From Podospora pseudocomata (lineage: Eukaryota > Ascomycota > Sordariomycetes > Sordariales > Podosporaceae): 64,000 bases of DNA. Every line of letters begins with the position of its first letter. Position 1 is the stretch's first letter. The stretch spans positions 310,001-374,000 of the forward strand of contig NW_026946364.1 of assembly GCF_035222375.1 (NCBI RefSeq). Direction: 5' to 3'. The notes beneath the pieces were generated by a model. The model saw only the letters and a list, made by a program, of their open reading frames with translations, was not told where the DNA came from and searched no databases. Shown piece by piece: positions 10,183 to 21,361 of this stretch. Both the position numbers and the translations under genes were made by a program.

Positions 10183-11961
10183 TCTGCGGCAAGTTATGTT
10201 GTAGTCTCTCCGTTTTGAGATGTATACAACGTAAGTGAAAAATAAAATAAAATCACAGGAAGTCCCGGGCACGCAAGATACGCTTGAACAGTGGCCCTAC
10301 CCACTGCAAAAGACCAAAAATAACTTTCTCGTTTGGAGATGTGTCAGTTGTCTTGGAAATTTTAGACAGCAGGAGTAAGTTGGTAACAGAACGCATGCTG
10401 GCAGACGAGTCATTTGGCAAAGGTAGCGCACGGGTCAACCGTTGCACTAACAATCCTGAAGACAGCCCTTGAATTGATATAAACACTGCCCATGCATGAC
10501 TGTGTTTGATGCAAATATCCAAAAAATCGGTCACCATGCTGATTATTCTGCCCATCTTGGTCGAGGCCAGGCTTCATGTCATTCCTTTTCATTTTTATCT
10601 GTCGAAGAAGCATCAAGCAAACGCCCAATCCAAGCCCTACCAGCGACGCTCACTAGGAAATCTTTGCAGACCGCTTCTTTTTGAAGTGTAAGGTAGTCTC
10701 GGGGGAGTATCATGATTACACTCTGGTCACAGCACTTCTGCAGTCCTCTGCGCTCAGTCATCATACCTCGTCTACCAACAGAGCTCCCTTGGGATCATCC
10801 AAGACACTAAAAGTTGAAGGCAACGAACGACAGCCGGATGTAGGTGTCAAGTTGAATGGAGCCCAGTTCGACTGAAGCTGTTGATGCGGAACTTTGCCAA
10901 TTCCAAAGTCCCTCGTCAGAAAAGGCTGCTGTTAGTCAACGCCACATTCCATGCGTTTTGACACAATGTGCTCTCACCGGTCTTTAGCAGAAGCCAGTGG
11001 ATTATCTTTCGCCAACCCCAGTCGTTAACACATCTCGGGATTCATGCTTTGTCATCCAGATGTGTCCAATTCAGTCGAATCGATCGTCATTGCTTAAAAC
11101 GCACATGAACCCAAGAGATACAACTTATTGGTACCGTACATGCGAAGTAGCAACGTGGAAAAGAATTGGTCGGATCGTGGCTAGTCCGCTCGAGTTGCCG
11201 GCGGCATCTCTAGGCAGACACAAAACTGGCCAAGTAGACGATGTAGCCGGGCGGCACTGCATACAAGTGGTCGCCGTTTACATACCCAGGTCCCCGCTCG
11301 GCATTGGGTGAATGGCATCTTTGATAAGAATGGATTGGAGGCACCCGTGGACTTGGATTCCCACAGTCGCATGCCGTTGCTGTCAATATCGATATCCACT
11401 TTCAAGGCTTCATTTGACTGGGACTTTGGATGTTTACTCCGTACTGCGCAACAAATGGCCTCAAGCAAATGTCCGAAATGGCCGCCAAGCTCCAGGTGCT
11501 AACGCTGTCAGCACCCTTTCCCGGGACTGGAGGTGCTGATCCCTGGTGTCGGGGAAGGATGCCGTCTTGTTGGCCAATCATGAGCGGTACCAGATGTAAT
11601 CGGCCCATGTCGGCCCAACGCCAGACCAGGTTGGGGAAAACCTGCTCCCGCATGTTGCATGAGCTTGGCCCAATCACAATAATGGTCGGGACCGGTGAAG
11701 CATTTTCGACCGCGAGCTTCATTCAGTCGAGCAAGGAGCGGACTTGGTGGGAAGTGGTGCCGCAAACCACTTCTTCCATCTTTCATCATGATTCTCTTCC
11801 CCGTGCATACTCTGTAGGCCCTGGTGCACCAAAAGGACTAACTCTCTCGACAAACACCATCGAACTCTGGGCTACTATTACTATAGCTTGGACCGAGTGT
11901 GTCGCCTACACACACCTACACCCCACCGAGACATGCACAACATGCCGCCAGATCCTTCGAG
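10183..11961. other. intergenic, no supported gene
   Basis: About 1.8 kb with only short conflicting frames on both strands. No domain, intron pattern, RNA gene or repeat recognised. The last part is the 5' flank of the membrane protein gene at 11962. Confidence 0.45.
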
Positions 11962-13374
11962 ATGTTCAACGTCGACGTACCGGACAACACTAAAAGTCCG
12001 GAGAACATCGCTTCCAACGTCATTCTCGCCTCTGTTTTGGCCCCGGTCTTTGCGATAATCTTTGTCGTCCTCCGATTGTATACCGCGCGCTCCATCTTGC
12101 GCGTGAGCCACAAGGATGATTGTATGTTTTTGGGATCGTGGCCGCTCTTGACCGCGGGGGTTGGCTAACTCGGGGTTGCGCTTTAGGGCTCATTCTCATT
12201 GCCGTCATCTTGTCCGTCCTATACTCCGCCACCCTCATTGCTAGTACGCCAGAATCCGTTCTATCATCTTCTCAGCAGCACGCTTGGGAATACCACGACT
12301 GGAGCGAGCGCTGACAACGAACGGATTAGTGACCAAATTCGGCCTGGGGTATCATATCTTCTACCTATTTCATTCCAACACCTGGAGAGGGAAAACCTTG
12401 CTTTTGGTAATCAAAATCCTTCCTCACGGGCTAGAGAGGCGGTCACAACTGACCATGAAAAAAGCTTGCCGGATTTCCTGCCGCCATAACGAGTAACTTA
12501 TCGGTCCTCTTCATCAAGTGCTCGATTCTTGTGTTCTATCTCCGATTCTCGACGACCCGAATTCTCAATCATGTTATATACGTCATGCTCGTTATCGTTG
12601 TTATCGCCAATTCTCTTGCGGCATTTGGCGTCCTTTTCACATGCCAGCCCATGTCCTCTTTTTGGGATGGCAACGTCAAGGGCACGTGCATCAACAGGGA
12701 CGCCTGGTACGCCTGGCTCGTGATTTTGAATTGCGTCACCGATTTCATATTGCTGGTCCTGCCGCTTTGGCTTTTGGCACCGTTGAAGATTGGCTTCTCG
12801 CAGAAGGCTGCCATTGCCGCGATATTGGGTACTGGCGGATTGTATGTCTTCTTCTTCGCTGACAGCACAGGAATGCTAACAGTAAGAACAGTGTTGTTGG
12901 GATAAGCATATTTCGCGTTGTAGTGGTGTCACAGGGGTGGGACAAGTACGACTTTACCTATCGATTTGCCATCAACTACATATGGAGGTAGGTTTCTGGA
13001 AGCCCCTGTCGCCGTTGTGAGAGGCCTAACACAAGCTCTGACACAGCGTCATCGAGACAAATGTGGCCATTATTTGTGCCTGTGCCCCTACACTACGGGC
13101 GTTGGTCGGCCGTTATGTGCCGTCATTGCTCCAATTTAGTGCACGCCGCGATCCACTGGCGCTGTACACCATCCCCGTATCACACGTTGCCGCTGCGCAA
13201 CGACCACGACCGGCCCCACGAAGCCAAGATGATGAACTCGAAAGATCATCCAATCATGAGAACTACGTTAGTGGTTCCTCAGCACAACTCACATCAAATT
13301 TCGGAAGTAAACTGTTTGGACCAGCCTCAGATCGAGCCTCGAGTAGAGGAAAGTCGGATCACACGGCCTCGTAG
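11962..13374 (+). CDS. rhodopsin-type fungal integral membrane protein
   Basis: Six exons restore one frame: 11962-12121, 12187-12243, 12330-12406, 12465-12841, 12892-12987 and 13047-13374, giving about 364 residues. Introns are 50-86 nt and several carry CTGAC branch sites. The product has roughly seven hydrophobic spans and signature words of the fungal rhodopsin-domain (PTH11-related) family: LRLYTARS and SHKDDW at the end of span 1, the SILVFYLRF segment, the long third exon with FTCQPMSSFWDG, and NVAIICACAPTLRALV in span 7. The C-terminal tail is Ser/Arg-rich and cytoplasmic by analogy. Members are plasma-membrane proteins, some acting as surface sensors linked to G proteins, most uncharacterised. 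Ligand unknown. Start chosen because it places a short extracellular N-terminus before span 1. Confidence 0.85.
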
Positions 13375-13536
13375 CGAAAAAGACAAACTTGGAGAACACA
13401 GAGATGGGGATAATGACTGGCGTCGAGGCGTTACATGACCGGTATACCGACGGCTGAAGCGATGCGGACTTTGGATATAGGATATTTAATGACACTTGGC
13501 TTCCTCCTTTTCCCACAACAATACATCGCCGCCCTG

Positions 13537-14329
13537 TTACAAGACACTGAATTCAGCCCCCCCCCTGGACATCTGGACATATCTAATCGCAGTCAATAGT
13601 GCCGGATAGAACCCATCAGCGATCTTTTGAATCCCGGACGAGCTGGCATGTATACCATCATACAAATCCACCTCGGCATCGAAACCAGTGAACAAGTCGA
13701 CGACCCAGATCGGACTCGACGTGGTGTTTTGGCTGGCCGCCCAAGCAGGAATCGCTTTGTTCAGGTCTTTGACCTGCTCGTTCTTTTCCGCGCTCAGCCC
13801 AAGCGGGATAATCTGCGCCACCTATTTCTCGTGTCAATCCTGCAGTCTCTTGGCCGGCCAAAATTCCAACGGTACTCACGATAATTCTCATATTTGGATT
13901 CCGGCCCCTCATCTGCTCCACAAGCGTGCTATACGCCCGTAGCAAATCCTCCGTCCTCGGCTTTCCTCGCACGATATCCACTGTGCCCAAGTGCATAGTC
14001 ACCACATCAGCAGGGTTCATAGCCAACCACTCGGACACTCGACCCTCATTGGCCATTTGGATGGCGGGGAAGCCGGGGTGTCCTTCGTGATCGCGGTCGA
14101 ATTCGGAGTCGTCGCAGATCTCGCCTGCGCGCTCACTACCGACGAGGTCGACGGAGTCGTAGAGGTCGGGGTCATTTTGGAGGCGGAGGTAGATCCAGGC
14201 TCGCCAGCAGCCATAGTCGGTTATCGAGTCGCCTAGGGGCATCCATCTGACTGTTTTATGGGATTGCCTTGGCAGGGAAAGGGACAGAACACACGGAAGG
14301 AGCAGGGCGGTGATTGTCGAAGGTTTCAT
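13537..14329 (-). CDS. secreted GDSL/SGNH hydrolase (CE3-like)
   Basis: Two exons, 14329-13880 and 13821-13537, with a 58-nt intron (GTGAGT...AATAG), encode about 244 residues. Residues 1-20 are a signal peptide. The block I motif PLGDSITDYG carries the catalytic Ser, the block III position reads HLGTVDI rather than the usual GTND, and the C-terminal DGIHASSSG supplies the Asp-x-x-His pair. The GCWRAW word after block I is typical of fungal CE3-type esterases acting on acetylated xylan, though related lipases share it. The Asn-to-Val change in GTVD removes the usual oxyanion-hole Asn, so activity may be altered. The reading frame extends upstream of 14329 without an ATG-signal peptide, so I start at the signal peptide. 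Confidence 0.85.
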
Positions 14330-14606
14330 TGTGAACGGTGGTCGGTTTGTGGGGTTGGGGTGGTTGAAGAGTGGAAGAGGCGACAGGACGGCTCGGGGTG
14401 GTATAGCAATGGACTGTTTACCCGGCGGGAGATATCCGGGATCAGCAAAAAGAACTGCAATATTAATGCGGAGTACTTTGTCCGAAATGATCAACTCAAA
14501 AGTGAGAAGTCCAAAGCTGCTTTCATTACATCTTGCCTCATTTTCATATATAGTTGATTCTACATCTCCCATCCCGACCCGCCTTTTTAGTCTTGTCGTC
14601 AACCAT

Positions 14607-15605
14607 CTACTCATAAAACACCAGGCACCTCACCTCGATACTCTCCCTGCCCGGTGTGCCTTCAGGCGTCTGGGGGTCAACAAAAGCCGTGTGTGGCGTC
14701 AGCCCGGCAACACCCTTCTTCCCACCAGGCAACCGATCCCCCCAGGAGTCAAAGCACTTGATGAAAATGGCCTCCCCGGGCGTCATATCCTTGATGTAAT
14801 ACAACTTGTGCGACTCATTGGGCAGTACACCATATGTCTCACCCTTGACTTCATACCCCTCAAGCGAGTCGAGTGTTTCCTGGGACGGCCGGACTTCCTT
14901 GCCTCTGTCGTCGTCATCCCCGTCGTCACGCTTGGGGTAAAGTAAGCTGACAGCCACGAAATCTTCAGGGGCAGTGGTGCGGTAGTCGATCACGGCGAGG
15001 GGAAAGTCGGTAGCGGGGTGGCGGATGGGTCTCCAGACGTTGATGAGCTGGTAGCGCTTTTGGAGAAGGGCATCGGCTTCTTCCTTGGGAGTCACATGTC
15101 GCCTGACTCTGGCCTCGGCAGCTTTGGGTGTCTGATCAACGTGGACTTGCTGGACCGGCTGGCGGGCGGCGCCGGGGTCGTGCCTGCGGATGGTGTGGTC
15201 AAAGATCTCGATGCGCTTGATCTTTTGGCCGCTGTGCTGGAGTCTTTCTCTCAGGAGGGCTTCCACCTCAGCGTAGTATTTGGTGCGGACGGTCTTGTCG
15301 TCCTCGAAATCTTCTGGGGTGGTGGCGGATTGGGAGCGGTAGACTGCGAAGCCGGCTACGTCGATGTCGGCACCAAAGGAGCCAACTTTGGAGTGGATGT
15401 CTAGGCAGTCGGAAAAGTTGGTGACGTCCTTGGTGACGGTTTTACGGCCGTAAGAGGTGTGGTCGACGTCGACTTTGGCCCATGGCGCTACACCAGCGGT
15501 GATGCTGGCTGGGTCGAGGTAGCGGAAGGTACTGCTGGTCATTTTGCGGGCTGTGACTTGTCTGAGGAGTTTTTGTGATGATATTATAGGACGAAAGGCG
15601 CGCAT
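14607..15605 (-). CDS. AsaB/GA4 desaturase-like hydroxylase
   Basis: A single exon of 332 residues from ATG at 15605. It belongs to the fungal hydroxylase/desaturase group that includes AsaB and is distantly related to CmcJ-type cephem methoxylase subunits. Diagnostic words are IEIFDHTIRRHDPG, QVHVDQTP, the RYQLINVWRPI segment, LAVIDYRTTAPEDFV and FIKCFDSWGD. The His and Asp of HVDQTP resemble the metal-binding positions proposed for this group. The first 20 residues are basic and hydroxylated (RAFRPIISSQKLLRQVTARK) and could be a mitochondrial presequence; a second Met follows at about residue 22. Members often sit in secondary-metabolism clusters, but no synthase gene is adjacent here. Substrate unknown. 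Confidence 0.85.
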   Translation of the reverse strand: MRAFRPIISSQKLLRQVTARKMTSSTFRYLDPASITAGVAPWAKVDVDHTSYGRKTVTKDVTNFSDCLDIHSKVGSFGADIDVAGFAVYRSQSATTPEDFEDDKTVRTKYYAEVEALLRERLQHSGQKIKRIEIFDHTIRRHDPGAARQPVQQVHVDQTPKAAEARVRRHVTPKEEADALLQKRYQLINVWRPIRHPATDFPLAVIDYRTTAPEDFVAVSLLYPKRDDGDDDDRGKEVRPSQETLDSLEGYEVKGETYGVLPNESHKLYYIKDMTPGEAIFIKCFDSWGDRLPGGKKGVAGLTPHTAFVDPQTPEGTPGRESIEVRCLVFYE

Positions 15606-16224
15606 TAAGGGGTTGAAAGTCAGTTAATTATCTTGTCACGTCACTGAAGCCTTCTGAGATAGCGGGGTGATGGCCTCTTAAATTCCAGCGCGGGGTTGCA
15701 CATGCCGGCTCCACACCCGACAATTATCGTGATTAGTAATGTGGGATGGCTGAACTGATCTGATGGATTACGTGGCTTGTTTAACAAAGCAATTCTTATC
15801 ATCAATCGCTTGTCTTGGGATATCCTCTTTTCCTGGGCGTTCAATCTGTATTCTGGACGGAAGAAGGCGCACATATCAAGTCTGATGTGCCCCTGCACCA
15901 ACATGGATTGACGTCATCCCCGCAATCACGCCTTATCGGAGATAAGATCCCAGCAGAGGCATAGCTTCTCCCCTCTCAGCACTCTGCACTTGGTTAGGAC
16001 TGCGAAGCTTTAAAGTAATTCCAGAAGCTGAATTTATCTTCCTGCCGAAACGCTTCAAAAATAAACAATACCCTGTCCTCCCAACAAGATCATGCCTCCT
16101 TCTCCAGACGCCATCCCAGACAAGCAACCCATAATGACAAGGCCAATAACTACAATTTCCAATCCCAAAATCCAAAACCAAAATATGCACAAGAACCAGC
16201 CAACCGAAAACTCCAACCGCCAAA
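15606..16224. other. intergenic
   Basis: Promoter side of the AsaB-like gene and 3' side of the TmpA-like gene, both on the minus strand. A long run of short minus-strand frames here shows no domain. Nothing else seen. Confidence 0.45.
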
Positions 16225-17706
16225 TTAACTGTCAAAAATAGGCCCATACGCCAAAACCCCCCTCATCTCCAACCCAAACACCACCTCCTTCGTCACCGCC
16301 GGGTTGCTAATCACGCAAACCGCCTCGGCGTCAAACTCCTTGATCAACCTCAGCACCTGCGGCAGCATCTCCTCCCTCTTCCCCTTCTCGCTCGTATCGA
16401 TAATCACGGGGTTCTGGTCCATCCTGCTGACCAAATCCAGCGTCCTCTGCCCATATGTCTTGAGCGGACTCCTCGTCTGCCACAACACCCTCATACTAGG
16501 CCTGTTCTCATCCGCCAAAAAGGACAGGCACGGCCCGATCCCGCTGCCGGTTGTGACAACGATGATGCGGCTGAACATGCGAAAGACATAGCCGAATCCG
16601 TACGTCGGTACACCCCTCTTCCACAGCTTGGTTGGTTGAGCGACAATGGTGTCTTTGGTCCAGTCGCCCACCCGCGAGACGATGCAGCTGAACTTTGTGT
16701 TTTCCAAGGCGGTGTCCTTGACATTGTCGAAGCGGTCGGGGAAGCAAGCGAAGGAATGCCAGTCTTTGAGAGGGTGCTTGGCGACTTGGATGCCTTGACC
16801 AAACTTGACGGTGGTGTGATCAAAGTGAAGTCTGATGGCGTGGGGGGAAAGGGGTTCAGGAGTGACGGTTACTTTGCGGAGGAGCAACCAGGGGTGGATT
16901 GTGGCTGCTGTCAAAAGGATCAAGATCCAAAAGGCCGGGAGGTTGAGGAGGAATTTTTCTAGGGACGGTTCTTGTGTGCCGAGGAGGGAGATTACCACCC
17001 AAAAGAGGGCGAGAATTCCCCAATTGGCGAAGCGGTGGACTAGCTCGAAGACGTCGTGGTGTTTTCTCCGGATGGTGGGGTGGGCCACCACGATGATGGA
17101 GAGGAGGAGGGCGAAGACGGAGTAGATCAGGGCTAGGACGGCAATGCTTATAGGGTTGGCGGTGGCGGGGTTGAATTGATAGGTGTAGGTGACCGCGAAT
17201 CCGATGTACCAGATGAGGGAAGCGACGCCAGTGCCGCTGTGGACACCGCCGAGGTGAAAAATGCGGCAGGCGAGGCGTTTGATTGTTGTCGGGGCTGAAC
17301 GCGGGACAGAACCAAAGATGAGGTAGAGTAGGTTGAGGACGAGCGGTTGCCGGCAGAGGCCACATACGGCGAGGTTGATGGCTGAGGCATTGACCAAGTC
17401 GAGAGGCTCGGCACCTCTGACAAGGTAGATGATCAGAGGAATGATGTTGCCGATGAAGGCGAGGGTGAATAGGCGGCGGTAGACGTTGAGGGCTGTGTAC
17501 CGGATGAAGCCGAGGCGCTTTCGTAATGATTCCTCTTCTGGTGTGGTCTGGGCTTCGAGGTCTGCTTTCTCTTTCAATGGGGAGGGGAGAGAGGAGAGGT
17601 CTGAATCTGTTGGCGATACTGGATAGGAGAGGTCTATCCTGGTCTCGATGATCTCATCCTTCTTCCAGTCCTTCTCCCCGTAAACAACTACTGTCCTGTC
17701 TTCCAT
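16225..17706 (-). CDS. TmpA-like transmembrane flavoprotein
   Basis: An intronless frame of 493 residues from ATG at 17706. The N-terminal 70 residues are acidic and cytosolic. Then come about six hydrophobic spans (for example FTLAFIGNIIPLIIYL, IAVLALIYSVFALLLSIIVV, WGILALFWVVISLL, AFWILILLTAATI), with HLGGVHSGTG and HRFANW positions as in the family. The C-terminal half is a ferredoxin-reductase-like FAD/NAD(P) module, with IIVVTTGSGIGPCLSFL as the nucleotide-binding loop and VCVISNPAVTKEVV near the end. Aspergillus nidulans TmpA, the named member, is a membrane flavoprotein needed for normal conidiation signalling. Homology at the family level is clear; a role in sporulation here is inference. 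It resembles ferric reductases, but I do not see a convincing two-pair haem histidine pattern. Confidence 0.85.
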   Translation of the reverse strand: MEDRTVVVYGEKDWKKDEIIETRIDLSYPVSPTDSDLSSLPSPLKEKADLEAQTTPEEESLRKRLGFIRYTALNVYRRLFTLAFIGNIIPLIIYLVRGAEPLDLVNASAINLAVCGLCRQPLVLNLLYLIFGSVPRSAPTTIKRLACRIFHLGGVHSGTGVASLIWYIGFAVTYTYQFNPATANPISIAVLALIYSVFALLLSIIVVAHPTIRRKHHDVFELVHRFANWGILALFWVVISLLGTQEPSLEKFLLNLPAFWILILLTAATIHPWLLLRKVTVTPEPLSPHAIRLHFDHTTVKFGQGIQVAKHPLKDWHSFACFPDRFDNVKDTALENTKFSCIVSRVGDWTKDTIVAQPTKLWKRGVPTYGFGYVFRMFSRIIVVTTGSGIGPCLSFLADENRPSMRVLWQTRSPLKTYGQRTLDLVSRMDQNPVIIDTSEKGKREEMLPQVLRLIKEFDAEAVCVISNPAVTKEVVFGLEMRGVLAYGPIFDS

Positions 17707-19191
17707 TGTGGAGATGTATGTGTGAGGTCACTAGACAAGCAAGAATAACAACTTGGTCAAGAAAGGACGGTTGATATTCCCTCTATGAAAGAAAAGGCAG
17801 CACCCAGCACTATTTGTACCACCAACCTGGACACCACCCTGGATCCCTTTCATTGCCTCTCCACCACAGGGCTTCCTGATCCGACTCCCTCCTTCCTATC
17901 TGGTATGATCCTCCCTCGCCATATGCCGACATGAGAGTGTGTGACGGTGATGATGATGATGATGATGACGGTGTGGTATTATGGAGTTGGCGGAACTTGC
18001 CGGAATCTAGTAAACCATACATTGGAGGCTCAGGAATGCACGTCGGAGTTTCTCTTGCTGACACTGTACTCTCGGCCCAGCCCGGAGATGGTTTCTCCGG
18101 CGTCACACACGGCAGCCGACCCACATCGTCGGCGACCATTCCGGTGGAATCTTCGGGCGTTGTGCCACAATCGCTCAGCTGGGTCTGCCATGATTTTACA
18201 TCAAAAACGCACAGAGGTGGGTGCGCCGATCATCTGACGGCTCGTGAATCAGGACGGCGATGACTTGTGTTGTGCGGTGATGATTACGCCCCTCCCAATC
18301 GGAGTTTGAGCTTCCCTTCATCAACCATCACATTATTCCCGAATCCCTCTGTTGAGGCGAAATGTCGTTGAATCACCTACTCTCTTTGTGTGTCCGGCCG
18401 AGAGTTGCCCGGTATGTGACGTGGAACGTGTTGTCAATACAACCTTGATGGCCCTTGACTCACATCGGATGATGGGATGATGAGATGATGTAGAGCCTCC
18501 CTCATATACCTTGGCCCCAATCACGTGTGTATGAGACAACGTAAGCCCCCAAAATGCAGCCAGTTTTCCAGACCACATATACCAAAGTACCTTTACCATA
18601 GGCAAATCACCCTGCCGTGTCTCAACCGAGTACTCGGTGATTTTGTGAGTGAGCACGGACTCTATCATGTCGATTAAACCCTCCCTAGACCCCGAATTCA
18701 GGGTCGTCCACCACCTACCCATGACGAAAAAAATGTGACGGTAATGGAAGGGAACCAAAAACAGTTTGATCGATCGAGAGCGAGCAGGATGATGCAGTCA
18801 ATTGTTGGCAGTCTGAGTGAGGTGCGTGTGGGCGGTGCCCCCCTTCATTTGTTCGGAGTCCGGACAAACTTGACACTGTGACAGTCACTTCAGCCAACAG
18901 ACATCTCGTCGCCTTTTCCACACCCCAACAGCTGTCTCCTCCAAGACACCGCCTGCATCAACGTTACGGTCCGGCAATGCAATGCAATGCAATGCAGCTG
19001 GACTGAAGAAGCCCATCCAGGGCCCGCTCGGTGCCCACTTCTGGTCCCCACCACCCCAAAAAGTTTTCCCTAGGGCAAACAAACCACACGCACACAATAC
19101 AGCACGACACAGGGTGACAGGGACACACTTTTCTCCGACACAACCCCAAAATCCGCTCACAAAGTCATCAATCCAATCGGAACCATCCTCA
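17707..19191. other. intergenic with microsatellites
   Basis: Contains the 5' flank of the TmpA-like gene and a long region before the tRNA. Two short tandem arrays stand out: a GAT/ATG array at about 17947-17969 and a pentanucleotide GCAAT array at about 18973-18995. Frames across it carry no domain. Confidence 0.5.
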
Positions 19192-19283
19192 TCGGGTATG
19201 GTGTAGCGGTAACATAGTTGACTCTCACTTCTCAGAAGTGTCTATTCTCTCAACAGCCCCGGGTTCGACTCCCGGTATCCGAG
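19192..19283 (+). tRNA. tRNA-Glu (CTC) with 21-nt intron
   Basis: The acceptor stem TCGGGTA pairs with TATCCGA at 19276-19282 (one G-T pair), with discriminator G at 19283. The D arm is GTG...CAT. The anticodon stem GTTGA pairs with TCAAC, enclosing loop CTCTCA plus C after splicing, so the anticodon is CTC (Glu). The intron, about 19228-19248, sits after position 37 as in canonical nuclear tRNA introns and can form a CACTTC/GAAGTG hairpin with the anticodon loop. The T arm is CCGGG-TTCGACT-CCCGG. The sequence outside the intron closely resembles eukaryotic tRNA-Glu. Confidence 0.88.
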
Positions 19284-19558
19284 TCCCAACTTCTTTTTGC
19301 ATTGTCTCTCTGGACAATGAGACACGGCACCGAGAGAATCATCTCGATTAATGATCGCGTCTTATATCGGAGACATAAATCAGGCCATATGTTTTTTTTG
19401 TTTGGCCGATTGTTGTCTAGCTGAATGTACATGGTGAGGTAGATGCACCGAGAAATGAAGAAAGAATTTCAAGAAAGAAGCCGTCTACCCAATGTCCGAT
19501 CTGACCAAGAGAAAAGAAACAGACCCCTGATCCCGTTCGGCGGGCCCAACAAAAGAAA

Positions 19559-21361
19559 CTAATATGCATCCACCAAAAAACTGTCCAGCTTAGGAGTAAA
19601 GAACTCAAAGCTCTGCTGGTCAAAGACACACTGCAACTCCTCTTCGTCCTCACTTTGCTGTTGCCCCTTACCCTTCCCCTTTCCTTTCCCCCTGCCCTTA
19701 CCATCACTTCCATTGTTGCCGGCCCAAACAGGTCTCAGAGGAAACCCGCAAATCCCCTCCTTCTCTCCCTTCTTCTCACCACCCTGCACAATCCCCTCCA
19801 GTCTCTCAAAATCCTTCCCCTCCTCCACCCACTCCATCAAACTCTTCAGAACCTCTGTTGGCCACGCCGCGCTGTTGGGCTTAAACACCCCCAGAGGATC
19901 CACCGTCCCAGGATCGCAGTGCCCACCTCCAGGCACCAAAAACAGCTTGTTCCATTTCGACATCTCGGCGTAACCTTGCTGCACGCCCAAACCAGGGTAC
20001 ATCGTCTTCCTGACCTTGTCTTGATACATGGTTGATGAAACCGCCGGAATCGCAGCATCAGCCTCCCCATGCCAGAATATCATCTTTCCACCGTTGGACT
20101 TGAACGGCGTGAGATCCGGCCAGAGAGTATAGATGCCAGAAAGGTACTTGGCCATTGAATCGTTGACCCACTCGCGGACAATATCAGGGCTGACTTCATC
20201 CAGCGGCAAGGTAGGAGAGTAGACTTCCTTGATCAGCAAATTGACCACCGCCGGGGAGAGAGGGTTGGGGAACGGCTCGAGTTGGTTCGTGGCGGGGTTG
20301 AGGATTGTGACAGAGTCACCAAACTCCACTGAGGGAGCGAAGAATGGGTGGATGAGCTTGTTGTTGGAGTCGTACATGCCGCGCCAGGTCTCGGCTGCCA
20401 CGGCGGCGGCTTTGGCGGAAACAGTGCCGGCGATGGGTGGCTGGCCAAGCTGGGGAACAGCGGAGCAGTTATAGGGGTTTCCAATCGAGGACGAGGCATT
20501 AAAGCGGGCGAAGCAGAGATCGGTGCGTGCGACTACGCCGTCGGTTTTGCCGTCGAGGGGGTCGCAGAAGGCAATAGCATCGGCGGTAATACGTGATAGC
20601 TCGCAAACAGAGGGAAAGTAGTTGAGCTTGCGCTGAGAAAGAGGGCCGTGGTAGTGGAAGATGGGATGACGGAACGCAGGAGAACCAACGGAAATTCCGT
20701 CAAAGGTCGTGCCGTATTTTTGGACTTGAGACATGCCTTCACGCCCACCTTCGGAGCAGCCATGGAAGTAGGAGTAAATCTTGGTCGAGTTGGAGGCGTT
20801 GTAAAACTTGCGGGTAAGCTCCTTGCCGAGAACAGTCATCTCGTGCATTGCCCTGTAGGAGTAGGCGATGAGGGCATCGTAGTTCATGGCGCCGTTGCCG
20901 TAGAGGATAACACGGCTGAGGTCGGAGTCGAAACCGCCGAAGCCGGCATCGGTCGTGATGGAGACAGCGCCATAGCTGAGACCAGTTGCGAGTCCTCGTG
21001 CGCCCAAAGTCATGGACAGCCCTCCTCCTCCTGTAGCCAGGAAACGCTTCTTGAACTGGGCGGGACTTGGAAGGTAGAGCCAGAGATTGACTCGGTCAGT
21101 AGGGCGGCCGACATGACGGTAGGCGAAAGTGACGTTGCAAAAGTCGCGACCGGTGGCGCCAGGATGGGTGCTGTCTGGTGGAGCAGTGAAGTTGGTGACA
21201 GGCTGGGCTGTGACAGAACCGGCGATTAGTTCGAGTCCTGGGAAGAAGTCTGGTGCCGGAAGAGACGATTCAACAAAAGCCGTGGTGCAGACATCCGGAA
21301 GGCTCGAACTGGATGTGGATGCTACAAGGCCAGCCACTGCCAAATATTTTAGAATTCCCAT
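19559..21361 (-). CDS. tannase/feruloyl esterase family enzyme, secreted
   Basis: A single exon of 600 residues from ATG at 21361, with signal peptide MGILKYLAVAGLVASTSSSS. The family hydrolyses esters of gallate or ferulate on plant polymers outside the cell. Catalytic Ser is in YFHGCSEGGREG, Asp in WHGEADAAIP and His in VPGGGHCDPG. The Cys before the Ser and the Cys after the His are both present, matching the family's CS-D-HC disulphide arrangement that brings Ser and His together. The lid region and many N-x-S/T sites are normal for the family. Odd point: a Gly/Lys repeat (GKGRGKGKGKGKG) in a loop near residue 560 and an extended acidic/aromatic C-terminus. Whether it acts on tannin or feruloyl esters cannot be read from sequence. 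Confidence 0.93.
   Translation of the reverse strand: MGILKYLAVAGLVASTSSSSLPDVCTTAFVESSLPAPDFFPGLELIAGSVTAQPVTNFTAPPDSTHPGATGRDFCNVTFAYRHVGRPTDRVNLWLYLPSPAQFKKRFLATGGGGLSMTLGARGLATGLSYGAVSITTDAGFGGFDSDLSRVILYGNGAMNYDALIAYSYRAMHEMTVLGKELTRKFYNASNSTKIYSYFHGCSEGGREGMSQVQKYGTTFDGISVGSPAFRHPIFHYHGPLSQRKLNYFPSVCELSRITADAIAFCDPLDGKTDGVVARTDLCFARFNASSSIGNPYNCSAVPQLGQPPIAGTVSAKAAAVAAETWRGMYDSNNKLIHPFFAPSVEFGDSVTILNPATNQLEPFPNPLSPAVVNLLIKEVYSPTLPLDEVSPDIVREWVNDSMAKYLSGIYTLWPDLTPFKSNGGKMIFWHGEADAAIPAVSSTMYQDKVRKTMYPGLGVQQGYAEMSKWNKLFLVPGGGHCDPGTVDPLGVFKPNSAAWPTEVLKSLMEWVEEGKDFERLEGIVQGGEKKGEKEGICGFPLRPVWAGNNGSDGKGRGKGKGKGKGQQQSEDEEELQCVFDQQSFEFFTPKLDSFLVDAY

Noticed and set aside
12842-12906. Alternative read-through of the fourth intron in the rhodopsin-type gene
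   Set aside because: Read-through stops soon after; splicing restores the conserved segment leading into GISIFRVVVVSQGWDKYDF.
20648-21229. 193-residue plus-strand frame opposite the tannase
   Set aside because: Val/Gly-rich antisense shadow of a well-supported enzyme gene.
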